The notes: generated from the sequence alone by a model not told the origin. A stretch of DNA of 18,452 nt from Chrysochromulina tobinii (GCA_001275005.1 JWZX01001823.1:1-18452), one strand, 5' to 3'; positions 1 to 8,160 are shown, counted from the first letter of the stretch. Program-made: numbers and translations.

Positions 1-335
1 GGGGGGGCGGCCCGGCCGCCCCGCGGCCGCGCCGGCCCCGGGGGCGCGTATGGACGTATCCTGAAAACTGAACCCACACAGCGGTCACAGCGCCTCACAG
101 GCCGTGGAAGATCTGAAAGGCTTTCCACATACTCGACTCTCATCATGTTGAATCATAATGTATCATGACCGGGGGCCGTGCGCACTACCGGTCGGCTGCT
201 CGACGTTACGCTTACGACGTAACATGAACATCATTGCACGGTACGTTTCGTCCTACATGTTACATGCTGAAGCGATCATACGCTCAACGTCACCGCTCAT
301 CGCAGCAGAGAGGTTGATCGGAGGCTGCTGCCCCC
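1..335. other. Non-coding start of window
   Basis: No gene is supported here. The first 50 bases are almost pure G and C, which may be a low-complexity tract or an assembly edge. The remainder is ordinary mixed sequence and would include the 3' flank of the minus-strand gene that stops at 336. Short open frames on both strands show no recognisable protein features. Confidence 0.5.
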
Positions 336-887
336 CTAGCGTGGGCGGCACGTGGGCGTGGGCAGTGAAAGACGCCACTTGATCCCGATGCGACAGAAGT
401 ATGAGGGGCCACACCGTGGCCCCTTCCACCCCTGCCAGGCCCAGCCGCAGCGCGGTGCAGGCATCGCTGGGGCGCGCGGTGCGAGGGCATCGGAATAATT
501 GATGTCGCACGACTCCTCGATCACCATCTGCGGCGAGTCCAATTGCACCGGCTCTTGCATGGACAGGAGTGCCGCGAGGAGCACGCCGAAGGAAGCAGCC
601 AGAAGAAGCAACAACATGAGGAGGATTGCACGGACGAGCTTCGAGGACCCAACCCGATGAGGAGTACGAACCGATGAGCTGGCTTTGGATGCCGGCGCCA
701 CGAGCGGCGCAAGCTGCATTACGTAATGTGAGGCGCTTGATAGCTCCTGTGCTGCTCGGCGAGCGTTGAGTGGCTTCACGACCGCCATTTCGTCCTGCAG
801 CAGCGCGCCGCGCCCCTTGAACGGAGTGTTGGGCTTGCCGAGATGGGACAGACAGTCCTCCCTGTTCGTCTTTTCGCTCAGAACCAT
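336..887 (-). CDS. Hypothetical single-pass membrane protein
   Basis: I do not recognise a family. From the ATG at 887 the frame encodes 183 residues. Residues 1-80 are polar and basic, and residues about 85-108 form a strongly hydrophobic, leucine-rich segment (KLVRAILLMLLLLLAASFGV) flanked by basic residues on the N-terminal side. A C-terminal tail of about 75 residues follows. The layout suggests a type II single-pass protein or a tail facing the lumen. The open frame continues upstream only to a TTG, so the ATG at 887 is the better start. The last 45 residues (after ESCDINYSDA) look less coding-like, being rich in Pro, Trp and Arg, so an intron near 490 or a different end is possible. The gene is divergent from the LMBR1-type gene, with 286 bp between the two starts that must hold both promoters. 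Confidence 0.45.
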   Translation of the reverse strand: MVLSEKTNREDCLSHLGKPNTPFKGRGALLQDEMAVVKPLNARRAAQELSSASHYVMQLAPLVAPASKASSSVRTPHRVGSSKLVRAILLMLLLLLAASFGVLLAALLSMQEPVQLDSPQMVIEESCDINYSDALAPRAPAMPAPRCGWAWQGWKGPRCGPSYFCRIGIKWRLSLPTPTCRPR

Positions 888-1173
888 GCACTTGACCTCC
901 GGACTCGGGCGGAAGAGAGAGGGTCGGCCGAGAGCCGCCCTCTCATTCAAACGCGATGATTACAGTTTGAGTTGCTGATTTTGATTTTGATTTTTCGCGA
1001 ACACCTCTCACCGGCGCCTGGCGTCCAAACCAATTCGTGGCCGACTCGGCGCCCAACAAGGCGCCGCCGACCAGGTCTTCTCTCTCTGCGACTCGGAGGG
1101 GCGGTGCCTACTTGTACCTTGACTTCGCGGAGCCCCCGCGGGCCGCCTGCTCCCGCGCTCGACGCGTGTCGGC
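888..1173. promoter_or_regulatory. Divergent intergenic region, 286 bp
   Basis: This stretch separates two head-to-head genes (minus-strand membrane protein and plus-strand LMBR1 gene), so both promoters and 5' leaders should lie here. It contains a short AT-richer tract at about 958-1000 (repeated TTTTGATT), unusual in this GC-rich window. I see no certain TATA box or other defined element. Confidence 0.35.
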
Positions 1174-3426
1174 ATGTGGTACCTGGGCTACATTGTCGCG
1201 GTTCTCCTGGCCGTATGGCTCATCCGCGGATTCGCGGAGCCGAAGACCTTCATTGGCTTCCAGTTCATGGTCACTCTCTCGTGGTCGCTCGGCTTCTCAT
1301 ACGTGCTCGTGCTGCCCTTTGACATAGCATGGGCCTTTTGCCGCGCGTGCGACCCGAGCGTGCAGACATGTAGCTGCCTTCCCCTCGATGGCATTGAGAT
1401 CCTCTCCGTCCTCGTTCCCACGGCCTACTGGACCACGCTCATCCTCGGTTACCTCATGAACGATCTGACTCGGACCTACATCGAGTCGGGCGAACACACG
1501 AAGTGTGCGAAGTTTCGTGATGCGTTGAAAGAGGTGAGCAAATTCTATGTCCCCGCGACCATCGTGGGGATAATCCTCCTTGCCGTCGTCCTCGCCACGA
1601 TGCCCGAGTTCCGCGACCTTCAAACGCTCAAGCTGCTCGGTCGCGGCTTCTTCAACGCCATCTCGCTGCTCATCCTGGTGGCGTTGCTCTCGTACGGGCT
1701 GGTGGAGGTGCCGCGCGCGCTGTGGAACCGTGGCAACATCGAGGGCCGCATGAGGTACGTCAAGTTCCAGGTCGCGCTGCAGTCGGAGGCGCTGCAGGCG
1801 GGGCGGCGGCGGCTCGACGAGGCGCTCGAACAGGTCAAGGACACCAACCAGCAGCTGCTAAGGGAGACGGGAAAAGACTCGGAGAAGCTCAAAGAGTTCA
1901 TGGCGGGGATCCTGGCCCGCGCGAGCTCGTACGAGATCGAGGCCGCGGCCCGAGGCTCGCCGCGCGCGATGCGGCCCGCGGTGCATGGCGGCAACATCAC
2001 GCCACCGTCCACAGAGGAATCCAACACGATCAGTCGGGGTAGGTTCGGTGGCTTCTTTGGCGGCAGGCATGGCAGCGTCGCGCCCACTAGCACGCCGTCG
2101 AGCAGCAGCACGCGCAGCGCACCACCCTCGGGCGAGACGGTGCCCATCACGCGCAAGAGTCTCAAGGTCGTGCACGTGAAGCTCAAGAAGGCACTCCTCA
2201 ACGAGAAGCGTTCTCGTTCCATGTACGAGGAGGCTGTGCGACGAGCCCTCAAATACCAGAGCATCTACGAGCCCTCGGCCTCGTCACCGCCGCCCGGAGG
2301 CGTCGGGCTCGCGCCCGCGCGCATCGAGAGAGACGTGGAGAGCGGATCGCGTCGTCCCGAGCGCCGACCCGAGGTGTCCAAACGGAAAGGGCAGAGCCAG
2401 CCCCTGCCTTGCATGCAAGTGCCCACCACGGCGCCCCCGCCCTCTTCCCCACAGGTGTCCAAATGGAAAGGGCAAATCCAGCCCCTCCTCTACCGCGTCC
2501 TCTCGGTCTGCTGCATAGTGCTCTCCCTCACGATCATCTGGTGCGAGGGGACTATCTTGCTCGACGGGGAGCCCTTCAACCTCAACCTGTCGCCTCTCTC
2601 GCTCCTCATCCGCTGGATGGGCCTGGGCGGCGGCGGAGCGGCCGTCACCTTGGTCATCTTCGTGCCCCTCTTCTACTGCGCGGCCTGCACCTACTATGCC
2701 TTCTTCAACCTCAGGCTATGCGAGGGATATTCGATCCATTGGAATCGGCACTCGGACTCGAGTTCTCTCCTCTTCAACGCGACGTACGCATGCCGCTTCG
2801 GATCGGCCCTCTGCTTCAACTACCTCAAGCTCATACACGAGAACGAGACCGGCCAGGACGGCGGCCTCGGCTTCTATCGCAAGGCGCCCGATGGAAGCAT
2901 CGTCACCTCGTATTTTGATCAGACAGCCTTTGGCCAGATGGACAACATGCCGCCGCCTTTTAGTGGCGACTGGTTCGACGACTACGTGCCGCTGATCATT
3001 GTGCTGCTCTCAGGCTGCTGGTACCTCAACCTCTTCACCGTTCTCGTCGGGTTCTGCTGCAAATGCATCCCATGCCTTGCCGACTGCGCGACGCAGGCCT
3101 TCTCATTCGATGAGGACTTTTCGGACACGCGCATCGAGCACGGCGCGGCCATCCTCGTGCAAGAGAAGCGCGCGCTCGCCGACGGCGTGCCGCTCGGCTC
3201 CAACCTGCAGCTACTCGCCACCGCCACCACTGGTGAGGCCCCGAGCCGCGTCACCTCGCGCTCCGAGTCGCCCCTCTTGCCTCGCTTGCTGACTGGGCGC
3301 CTCACCTCGCCTCGCTCCCCCGCCTCAGACGACGAGGAGGAGGCCGCGCGCACGCGCAATAAGGCAACGGCACGCGCAGGGCGCAACGTCATGCGCCACA
3401 ATCGCCTAAAGGACGAGCACCTGTGA
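1174..3426 (+). CDS. LMBR1 domain membrane protein (LMBRD2-like)
   Basis: The frame encodes 750 residues beginning at the ATG at 1174. It looks like an LMBR1-family multipass protein, closest to LMBRD2 in what I recall. Hydrophobic segments lie at about 2-19, 28-56, 76-95, 124-143 and 157-178, then a long cytoplasmic-type loop (about 180-435), then segments at about 440-462, 485-512 and 604-628. Family-like motifs include GLVEVPRALWNRGN after the fifth segment, VLSLTIIWCEGT in the segment after the loop, and SLLFNATYACRFGSALCFNY. LMBRD2 is linked in animals to receptor signalling and trafficking, but a role here is only inference. The C-terminal ~120 residues are acidic or basic and low complexity. 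Residues 401-427 are encoded by an intron-like 81-bp insert (2374-2454) and may be spliced out, leaving 723 residues. Confidence 0.85.
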   Translation: MWYLGYIVAVLLAVWLIRGFAEPKTFIGFQFMVTLSWSLGFSYVLVLPFDIAWAFCRACDPSVQTCSCLPLDGIEILSVLVPTAYWTTLILGYLMNDLTRTYIESGEHTKCAKFRDALKEVSKFYVPATIVGIILLAVVLATMPEFRDLQTLKLLGRGFFNAISLLILVALLSYGLVEVPRALWNRGNIEGRMRYVKFQVALQSEALQAGRRRLDEALEQVKDTNQQLLRETGKDSEKLKEFMAGILARASSYEIEAAARGSPRAMRPAVHGGNITPPSTEESNTISRGRFGGFFGGRHGSVAPTSTPSSSSTRSAPPSGETVPITRKSLKVVHVKLKKALLNEKRSRSMYEEAVRRALKYQSIYEPSASSPPPGGVGLAPARIERDVESGSRRPERRPEVSKRKGQSQPLPCMQVPTTAPPPSSPQVSKWKGQIQPLLYRVLSVCCIVLSLTIIWCEGTILLDGEPFNLNLSPLSLLIRWMGLGGGGAAVTLVIFVPLFYCAACTYYAFFNLRLCEGYSIHWNRHSDSSSLLFNATYACRFGSALCFNYLKLIHENETGQDGGLGFYRKAPDGSIVTSYFDQTAFGQMDNMPPPFSGDWFDDYVPLIIVLLSGCWYLNLFTVLVGFCCKCIPCLADCATQAFSFDEDFSDTRIEHGAAILVQEKRALADGVPLGSNLQLLATATTGEAPSRVTSRSESPLLPRLLTGRLTSPRSPASDDEEEAARTRNKATARAGRNVMRHNRLKDEHL
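2374..2454 (+). other. Probable in-frame 81-bp intron in the LMBR1 gene
   Basis: The insert begins GAG|GTGTCC and ends in a strong acceptor with a C-rich tract, CCTCTTCCCCACAG. Its length is 81 bp (27 codons, phase 0), so the frame stays open whether or not it is spliced. Its first ~37 bases nearly repeat the first ~37 bases of the downstream coding sequence: both begin GTGTCCAAA, then CGG or TGG, then AAAGGGCA, and go on to CCAGCCCCT. At protein level this gives VSKRKGQSQPL followed by VSKWKGQIQPL. Alternatively it is simply a translated tandem duplication. RNA reads would decide. Confidence 0.55.
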
Positions 3427-3466
3427 ACAGGGCATCCTTGAGGGCACCTGTGAAGGGCACTTGTGA
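3417..3466 (+). repeat. Short direct repeats at the stop codon of the LMBR1 gene
   Basis: Three copies of GCAC(C/T)TGTGAA occur at the end of the coding region and just after it. The first copy carries the TGA stop codon of the LMBR1 protein. The spacing between copies is uneven, so this looks like small local duplications rather than a regular array. Confidence 0.6.
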
Positions 3467-4318
3467 ACAGCGGCGGCCGTCACCCTGCCGTGGAGCGTTC
3501 GCGGCGCTCTTGCCCCATCAGAGAGGGTGTGCTCGTGCGACGAGGGATCGACGAGAGACTCGCGTAGCCAGGGTGGCAGTGCCAAGGGCATCTCTACGAC
3601 CTCGAATGTTCATGCGGCACGCTCCTCTCGAACTATTGATGGTACAGGAAGTTGTGATCTCTCACTGTCTCCAGGACCTCATAGTCAGTGGACAGTGCTG
3701 CCTTAACTAGCTTGTAATTTTGTGGTGATAAGTGGTGATTCTTGTGATCGACCTCTCGGCCCTTGTATATCGGTATCTCGGGCTCACAATTTCAAGAACC
3801 AGACGGAGACGCCGGGTCTCGCCGGCCCGGCGCCCGGCCGCCGCGTTCTCGGAAGTTCTCGGTGACGGTAATCGGTAACGGTATACGTATATACGACGTA
3901 TAGGGTTTGCGTTTGGGTTCTGGCGGCATAACCGTGTATAAACATGAAAAATAGTACATGTCCCCCTTGGGTCAAGCCTACGCGAACCTACGCCCTCTCA
4001 CCCAGACGCACATGTTCTAGCCGGTGTCCCGCGGGAGCACATAGAGCATCTTGCTCGTGACTGCGACCCTCATCGGCGATCAGCGCCCCTCCCGAGTCCC
4101 GACCGTCATCGGCGACACGGCGAGCGTGCAGCCACACGCGCCGCCTTTTCGGTGCGCTCGACCGCCGTGCGCTCCCACCCTCCTTTTCGTGCCGAGCTCA
4201 TCTGCACTTAGCGGCGTATCTTCATTCCCTTGGCGCCGTCGGCACTCAGCAGCGTATCTTTCCCTTAGACGCCGAGGTCAAGCTTGGCTCTGCATACAGG
4301 GTCACCATCATGGCCCAA
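3427..4318. other. Intergenic region between convergent genes
   Basis: No gene is supported in these 892 bp between the 3' ends of the LMBR1 gene and the minus-strand proline-rich gene. It begins with three copies of a short motif, GCAC(C/T)TGTGAA, at 3417-3466. There is an AT-richer block at 3700-3790 and a patch with GTATACGTATATACGACGTA near 3880-3900 that resembles the palindromic repeat found at 7268-7712. A diverged tandem duplication occupies 4204-4277. Confidence 0.5.
4204..4277 (+). repeat. Diverged tandem duplication, two ~37-bp copies
   Basis: Copy one starts at 4204 (GCACTTAGCGGCGTATCTTC) and copy two at 4242 (GCACTCAGCAGCGTATCTTT). Both then run through CCCTT and a GCCG core. 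The pair lies in the 3' flank of the minus-strand proline-rich gene and has no evident coding role. Confidence 0.6.
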
Positions 4319-5362
4319 TCAGATTGCATCACTCAGATTGGCCTGGATCTGGACGGGTTTTCCGTCGATCTTGACCTCGAGGACCTTGTTCGACGCTTGG
4401 GAGCTCGTCATGGACACACCTGCCAACACCCCTCCCCTCTCCAGCGTGAGCAGCTCCGCAGCCCTTTTCTCCATGTGATCCTCCGAAGCGACCCGCTCCG
4501 TGATGTGCTTCTCCATGTCTTCGAGCCACGCCAGCTGAACCTTCAACTGAGCCGCGGGGGCTTGCGGGGGCGGTGGGGAGGACAGCATCGACTCCCCAGC
4601 GCTGCGCGTGCGGGCACGTTCTTCGACGCGACTGGCGGGCCTCGCGAGCTGGCCAGGCAAAGGTGCAAGCTCACGCGCCTTCCCGTAGGCAGACAGAGCC
4701 CTCTGGGCTCGGATACTTTCATCTGCTTTCCACCGAATAGCTGACTCCTCCTGTCGCTCCAGCTCCCCAGGTGCGGATGGCGGCACGGAAGATGCGGGGG
4801 GAAGTGCTGGGGTGGCAGAAGAGGCAGACACCGAGGGATTCTCAGGGGTGCAGCGGGTACAGAAGCCGTTCTTGACTGCGACGTAGATGAGGAGGCCAGT
4901 GAAAGTGAGCATGGCGAAGACCGCCGTCGCGGCTGCCGTTTGCTCCCTCGTGAACTGATCCGGTCGTACCTGGGCAAGCGCAGCTTCTACGGAGAGCGCA
5001 GCTTCTACGGAGAGGAGCCTAGGGCTAGGCAGCGAGGGCGGCGGCGCCAACGGCGGTGGCGGCGAAGGGGGATGCAGCAAGGGCGGCGGTGAAAAGGGCG
5101 GCAGCGGCGAGGGCGGCGGCGGTGGCGGCAAGGGCAGCGAAGGGGGAAGCGGCGAGGGCGGCGGTGGAGAGGGCAGTGGCGGCGAAGGGGGAGGCGGCGA
5201 GGGCGGCGATGGCGAGGGCGGCGGCGGCGTTAGCGGCGGCGAGGGCGGCGGCGAGGGTGGTGGCAGCGGCGAGGGCGGCGGCGGCGGCGAGGGCGGTGGC
5301 TGCGGCGGCGTGGGCGGCGAGGGCGGCGAGGGCGAGGCAGCGAGGGCGCAGCAAGCTCGCAT
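4319..5362 (-). CDS. Proline-rich single-pass membrane protein
   Basis: The frame from the ATG at 5362 encodes 347 residues. The N-terminal ~120 residues are a Pro/Ser block with SPPPP and PPSPP repeats, like the hydroxyproline-rich spacers of algal pherophorin and extensin-type wall proteins. There follows a duplicated LSVEAA segment, a transmembrane helix (AAATAVFAMLTFTGLLIYVA) and a tail of about 165 residues with charged, possibly coiled-coil sequence (LEDMEKHITERVASEDHMEK). A wall-facing Pro-rich region with a cytosolic tail is my inference. The frame stays open upstream to about 6037, but that part starts only at a TTG (first ATG near 5989) and translates the 14-bp repeat array as RRACCAALAAP. 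I therefore prefer the shorter start, and an upstream signal-peptide exon is possible. The C-terminal half, with its varied composition, is the best-supported part. Confidence 0.55.
   Translation of the reverse strand: MRACCALAASPSPPSPPTPPQPPPSPPPPPSPLPPPSPPPSPPLTPPPPSPSPPSPPPPSPPLPSPPPPSPLPPSLPLPPPPPPSPLPPFSPPPLLHPPSPPPPLAPPPSLPSPRLLSVEAALSVEAALAQVRPDQFTREQTAAATAVFAMLTFTGLLIYVAVKNGFCTRCTPENPSVSASSATPALPPASSVPPSAPGELERQEESAIRWKADESIRAQRALSAYGKARELAPLPGQLARPASRVEERARTRSAGESMLSSPPPPQAPAAQLKVQLAWLEDMEKHITERVASEDHMEKRAAELLTLERGGVLAGVSMTSSQASNKVLEVKIDGKPVQIQANLSDAI
4981..5016 (-). repeat. 18-bp tandem duplication in the proline-rich gene
   Basis: Two adjacent copies of CAGCTTCTACGGAGAG(C/G)(G/A) are read on the minus strand as a repeated LSVEAA. 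The copies differ only at the last two positions, which suggests recent duplication or copy-number variation. Confidence 0.75.
5037..5345 (+). repeat. Purine-rich GGCGGNGAGGGCGGC minisatellite
   Basis: The plus strand carries an imperfect array of GAGGGCGGCGGC/T and related 6-15 bp units. It is the antisense of the Pro/Ser-rich coding block (CCN and TCN codons). The many runs of two to four G could fold as G-quadruplexes on the plus strand. Copy number is likely unstable. Confidence 0.7.
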
Positions 5363-5422
5363 CACATCACAGAGAGGGCGGCGAGGCTTCAGTGAGGGCG
5401 CAGCGAATGCGCTGCTAGCGTG

Positions 5423-5551
5423 CAGCAAGCGCGGCGCAGCAAGCGCGGCGCAGCAAGCGCGGCGCAGCAAGCGCGGCGCAGCAAGGCGGCGCAGCAAGCG
5501 CGGCGCAGCAAGCGCGGCGCAGCAAGCGCGGCGCAGCAAGCGCGGCGCAGG
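5423..5551 (+). repeat. 14-bp tandem repeat (GCAGCAAGCGCGGC)n
   Basis: About nine units of GCAGCAAGCGCGGC in tandem, one of them shortened. The units contain no stop codon in several frames, which explains the long overlapping open frames on both strands (for example AASAAQQARRSK and RRACCAALAAP). I read it as a minisatellite rather than as a conserved protein domain. Confidence 0.85.
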
Positions 5552-6167
5552 GGCGCTGGCAGGCGAGGCAGCAAAGTTCGAGCTTGTGTGCTGCGGCCAA
5601 CGCTGCAGCGTGGGCACTGGTGCATGCGTGCCATGGCGCAGGGGGCAGCGAGGGGATGCGCCTGCTGCTGGCGGGTTAGGTGAGGGCGCAGGAGGGTCGC
5701 CAGGCGACGCGCGCGCGCGGGGCGCTCTGGCGTGGGCAGTGCTGGATACCCTGGGATGTGGGCAGGGCTGCGTGCAGGCGCAGAGTGCCCAGGGGATGGG
5801 TGCGCAGAAGGGAGGGGCCGCGCTCCCGCTGGGGTCAGGCAAGGGCCGCGGGGTGGGTGTTCGCAGGCGAGGCGCCGCGCGGGGCGTGGCAGCACAGCAC
5901 CGTGGTTCGAGTGGGCCGCGCGCGCGATGTCGAGTGCACACGCGCGAAGGAGAACGCGTGTGGCAGGTCGCGTTGATTGTCGCGATCATCAAAGACGCGA
6001 AAGTTACAGTCCTAGGAGCCTGAAACAACCCGGCCAATCCGACTAAAACAAGACCAGGCTCTTACTACCATTGGTTCATAACTACCCGATCAAGCAGCAC
6101 GACAGCTTGGCTGTCCGATGTCCGGCAACTACCGGCATCTACCGTTACCGGAACCGCACGCACGCAG

Positions 6168-6266
6168 GTAAGTATGTCTTTTGTGTGTGGCGGAAGCCAC
6201 GCCCCACTGCTCGATCGGAATGGCCGCCTCATCAGTGAAAGTAGCCGATCCCGCGCCGCTTCCTAG
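6168..6266 (+). other. Possible 5'-UTR intron with consensus splice sites
   Basis: The plus strand has a perfect consensus donor, CAG|GTAAGTAT, with GT at 6168, and a good acceptor, GCCGCTTCCTAG|G, ending at 6266. Splicing would place the ATG at 6278 only 11 bases into the next exon. This supports a transcribed plus-strand gene here, although the intron itself is unproven. Confidence 0.4.
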
Positions 6267-6277
6267 GCCCCAACGGC

Positions 6278-6655
6278 ATGCGCGCCTGCCACAAAACAAG
6301 CACTTCAAGAAGCAACAAAGGCGTGTGTGCGCCCGTTGCGGCGACACCATCGAGGCCAGCCGATGTGCCGCTCGCGCCGGCGTTCGCGCCAATAACACTG
6401 CCCACGCCGACGTTCGCGTCAATGGCGCCGCCCGCGCCCGTGCAGCGCTCGCGCCGACGAAGCCGCTCGCGACAGCGCTCGCCCCGCTCCGACGCTCACG
6501 TTCCTCGTTCGCGACGGCGCCCGATCGCGTCGCTGTCGGCGGTGATGGCCGCGGCGGCGGCGGGTGGCGGCATGCACGGCTATCTGCAAGGGCGTGATGC
6601 GATCGAGCAAGCGTCAATCTCGAATGATGACAAGGCACACACCCGGGCTGGTTGA
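6278..6655 (+). CDS. Possible RS-rich protein, uncertain
   Basis: I do not recognise a family. From the ATG at 6278 the frame gives 125 residues. They are a Pro/Ala-rich stretch (LAPAFAPITLPTPTF), an Arg/Ser-rich block (RSRRRSRSRQRSPRS) like the RS regions of splicing factors, and an Ala/Gly segment ending in GGGMHGYLQGRDAIEQASIS. That last segment recurs at 6911-6970 in an open frame after another Arg/Ser-rich stretch, so the frame is kept in both copies. This supports coding, or at least exon duplication. A consensus donor at 6168 and an acceptor at 6266 just upstream suggest a leader intron. The true end may involve further exons. It could also be non-coding repeat sequence. Confidence 0.3.
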   Translation: MRACHKTSTSRSNKGVCAPVAATPSRPADVPLAPAFAPITLPTPTFASMAPPAPVQRSRRRSRSRQRSPRSDAHVPRSRRRPIASLSAVMAAAAAGGGMHGYLQGRDAIEQASISNDDKAHTRAG

Positions 6656-6687
6656 GGTTGAGGCGGCCTGGCGCATACCGCTGGCCT
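6552..6687 (+). repeat. Segmental duplication, copy A
   Basis: About 135 bp that recur at 6899-7026, 347 bp downstream. Shared blocks are the GGTGGCGGCATGCACGGCTA-type core continuing to GATCGAGCAAGCGTCA, and GGCGGCCTGGCGCATACCGC near the end. The middle of the copies differs by small insertions and substitutions. Confidence 0.85.
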
Positions 6688-7267
6688 CAGCACGCGGCCA
6701 TATTCGTCGTCGTCGCTATTGCGGCGAGATCCAAGATTGGATGCGAGCGCACCGGCACGCGGGCCACATCCGGAAGCTCGTCATCACTGCACATCACGGA
6801 ATCACGCTCACGACACTCACGCTCGCGACGGCGCCCGCGCGAACGATCTCATCGCTGCGGCGGTGGTGGCGGCGAGAGGCGGCGAACGATCGCGTCGTTG
6901 GCGGCGGCGGGTGGCGGCATGCACGGCTATCTGCAAGGGCGTGATGCGATCGAGCAAGCGTCAGTCTCGAAGCGTCAGTCACGTTTGAGGTTGAGGTTGA
7001 GGCGGCCTGGCGCATACCGCTGGCCTGGCACACCTCACGGGCTGAAGGCCGAACCGCAGGGCGCAGGCAGCGCCAACGTGTACAGCCTCCGACGGAGCTA
7101 ATCTGCAGACGGCACCAGCAGTGGAGAGGAGCTCGCATCGCTGCACATCCGCGGAGGGAAGAAAACGGTGGAGGTCGTCCTCGTCGTGCGCGTGCTCGCA
7201 GCGGTAGCCATCGTCGTCAGCGTCTGCTGCGGCACCACAGCGCTCATCGAGCGTGGACGGGTCCCAC
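6656..7267. other. Accessory region with second duplication copy
   Basis: No confident gene. It holds copy B of the segmental duplication and an Arg/Ser-coding open frame (about 6770-7101) that ends with a TAA at 7099-7101. The frame could be a further exon or a decayed copy of the RS-rich gene upstream. Confidence 0.35.
6899..7026 (+). repeat. Segmental duplication, copy B
   Basis: The partner of the copy at 6552-6687. The central 50 bases are nearly identical to copy A. Just before GGCGGCCTGG it carries an extra TTGAGG unit, so slippage has acted after duplication. In the frame of 6652-7101 it again encodes GGGMHGYLQGRDAIEQAS. Confidence 0.85.
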
Positions 7268-7712
7268 GCTGCGTATACGCGGCCCTTCCTGCGTTTACGC
7301 GGCCCATCGTGCGTTTACGCGGCCCGTCGTGCGTAAACGCAGGGGGGTGCGTGAATGCGCACCCCAGGTGTGTATACGCGAGAAAGCGCGTTTACGCGAA
7401 CGCTGGGTGCGTATATGCAAGAGGTGCGTTTACGCACCCGGGTGCGTATACGCGAGATAGTGCGTTTACGCGAGCGGGGGGTGCGTATACGCTGCGGGTG
7501 CGTATACGCACCCGGGTGCGTATACGCGGGTGGGTGTGTATACGCGAGCGCTGGGTGCATTTACGCAGCGGGTGCGTACACGCACCCGGGTGCGTATACG
7601 CGGGTAGGTGCGTTTACGCGAGCGGTAGTACGTATACACAGGGGGTGCGTATACGTACCCCCTCGCGTATACACAAGTTTCTGCGTATACGCACCCCCGA
7701 CCGCGTAAACAC
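7268..7712 (+). repeat. Array of ~24 palindromic TGCGTATACGCA-like elements
   Basis: The core is a perfect inverted repeat, TGCGTATACGCA, alternating with TGCGTTTACGC variants, spaced about 16-20 bp apart and joined by short G- or C-rich linkers such as CCCGGG. I count about 24 units by eye. The linkers are much shorter than CRISPR spacers and the units are not identical. Because the units contain no stop codon, all frames look open; no protein is inferred. Each unit could form a short hairpin or bind a dimeric protein. Confidence 0.85.
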
Positions 7713-8160
7713 AGGAAACGACAAACCGTAATGGGTGTTCCAGGTCGGCAAAAATGTGTGGGGGGCGTGTGTCTGGCTGAACGGCTGAAGGTGGCGGACC
7801 GATAGACAAAAAGCGTACGGCTTTAAGTACGCGGCTCGCGAAGCGTGGAAAGTGCCGACCGAACGATTGCGCTTAAAATAAACGAATTGTCGTCGTCCAG
7901 CGGTGACTCGCCTGGTGGCGCTGGTCCTGCGATTGCGCGCGGCTCGACTTGAGATGGGGACTTGTTCAGCTCCAAGGCTGCCGTTGGTAAGGGGGCCCAC
8001 ACAGCGTGGGTGAGTTTTAGAACTAGAAGACTCTGTGGCCCAGGATGCGAGGATGCTCTCTGTCCCCGCAGGCTACGACCCCCCCACGCCTGGCGCCGGC
8101 AATACTCCCTCGGAGCTCGGTTCTAGGGGGGCAACCCCAAGAGAACACCCCACCGCAATC
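7713..8160. other. Intergenic region, nothing recognised
   Basis: The 448 bp between the palindrome array and the end of psaE show no coding frame with recognisable features and no RNA gene that I can identify. They should include the 3' untranslated region of psaE on the minus strand. Confidence 0.5.

Larger units (their letters stand above)
5363..6277. other. Repeat-rich region upstream of the proline-rich gene
   Basis: This 915-bp stretch holds the 14-bp array (5423-5551) and GC-rich sequence with long open frames on both strands that are explained by composition and lack of stop codons. The proline-rich gene could extend into it through a further exon. From 6038 it becomes less GC-rich and holds a consensus splice donor on the plus strand at 6168. 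Confidence 0.4.

Noticed and set aside
1-50. G/C-only start of the window as a functional CpG-type element
   Set aside because: At the very edge of the window such extreme composition may be low-complexity or assembly-related, and nothing adjacent supports a role.
5363-6037. N-terminal extension of the proline-rich protein to 572 residues
   Set aside because: It begins at a TTG, is dominated by the 14-bp array, and has no signal peptide or conserved motif. It is kept only as a possible exon region.
7268-7712. CRISPR array
   Set aside because: The units vary, the linkers are only a few bases long, no cas genes are present, and the genome is eukaryotic.
7168-7731. Long open frames on both strands through the palindrome array
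   Set aside because: The repeat units contain no stop codons, so open frames are expected in several phases. The plus-strand frame starts only at a GTG and shows no protein features beyond the repeat.
8014-8030. GTTTTAGAACTAGAAG, similar to the start of an engineered guide-RNA scaffold
   Set aside because: The match is short with a mismatch, the rest of the scaffold does not follow, and the context is a eukaryotic intergenic region. It is a chance similarity.
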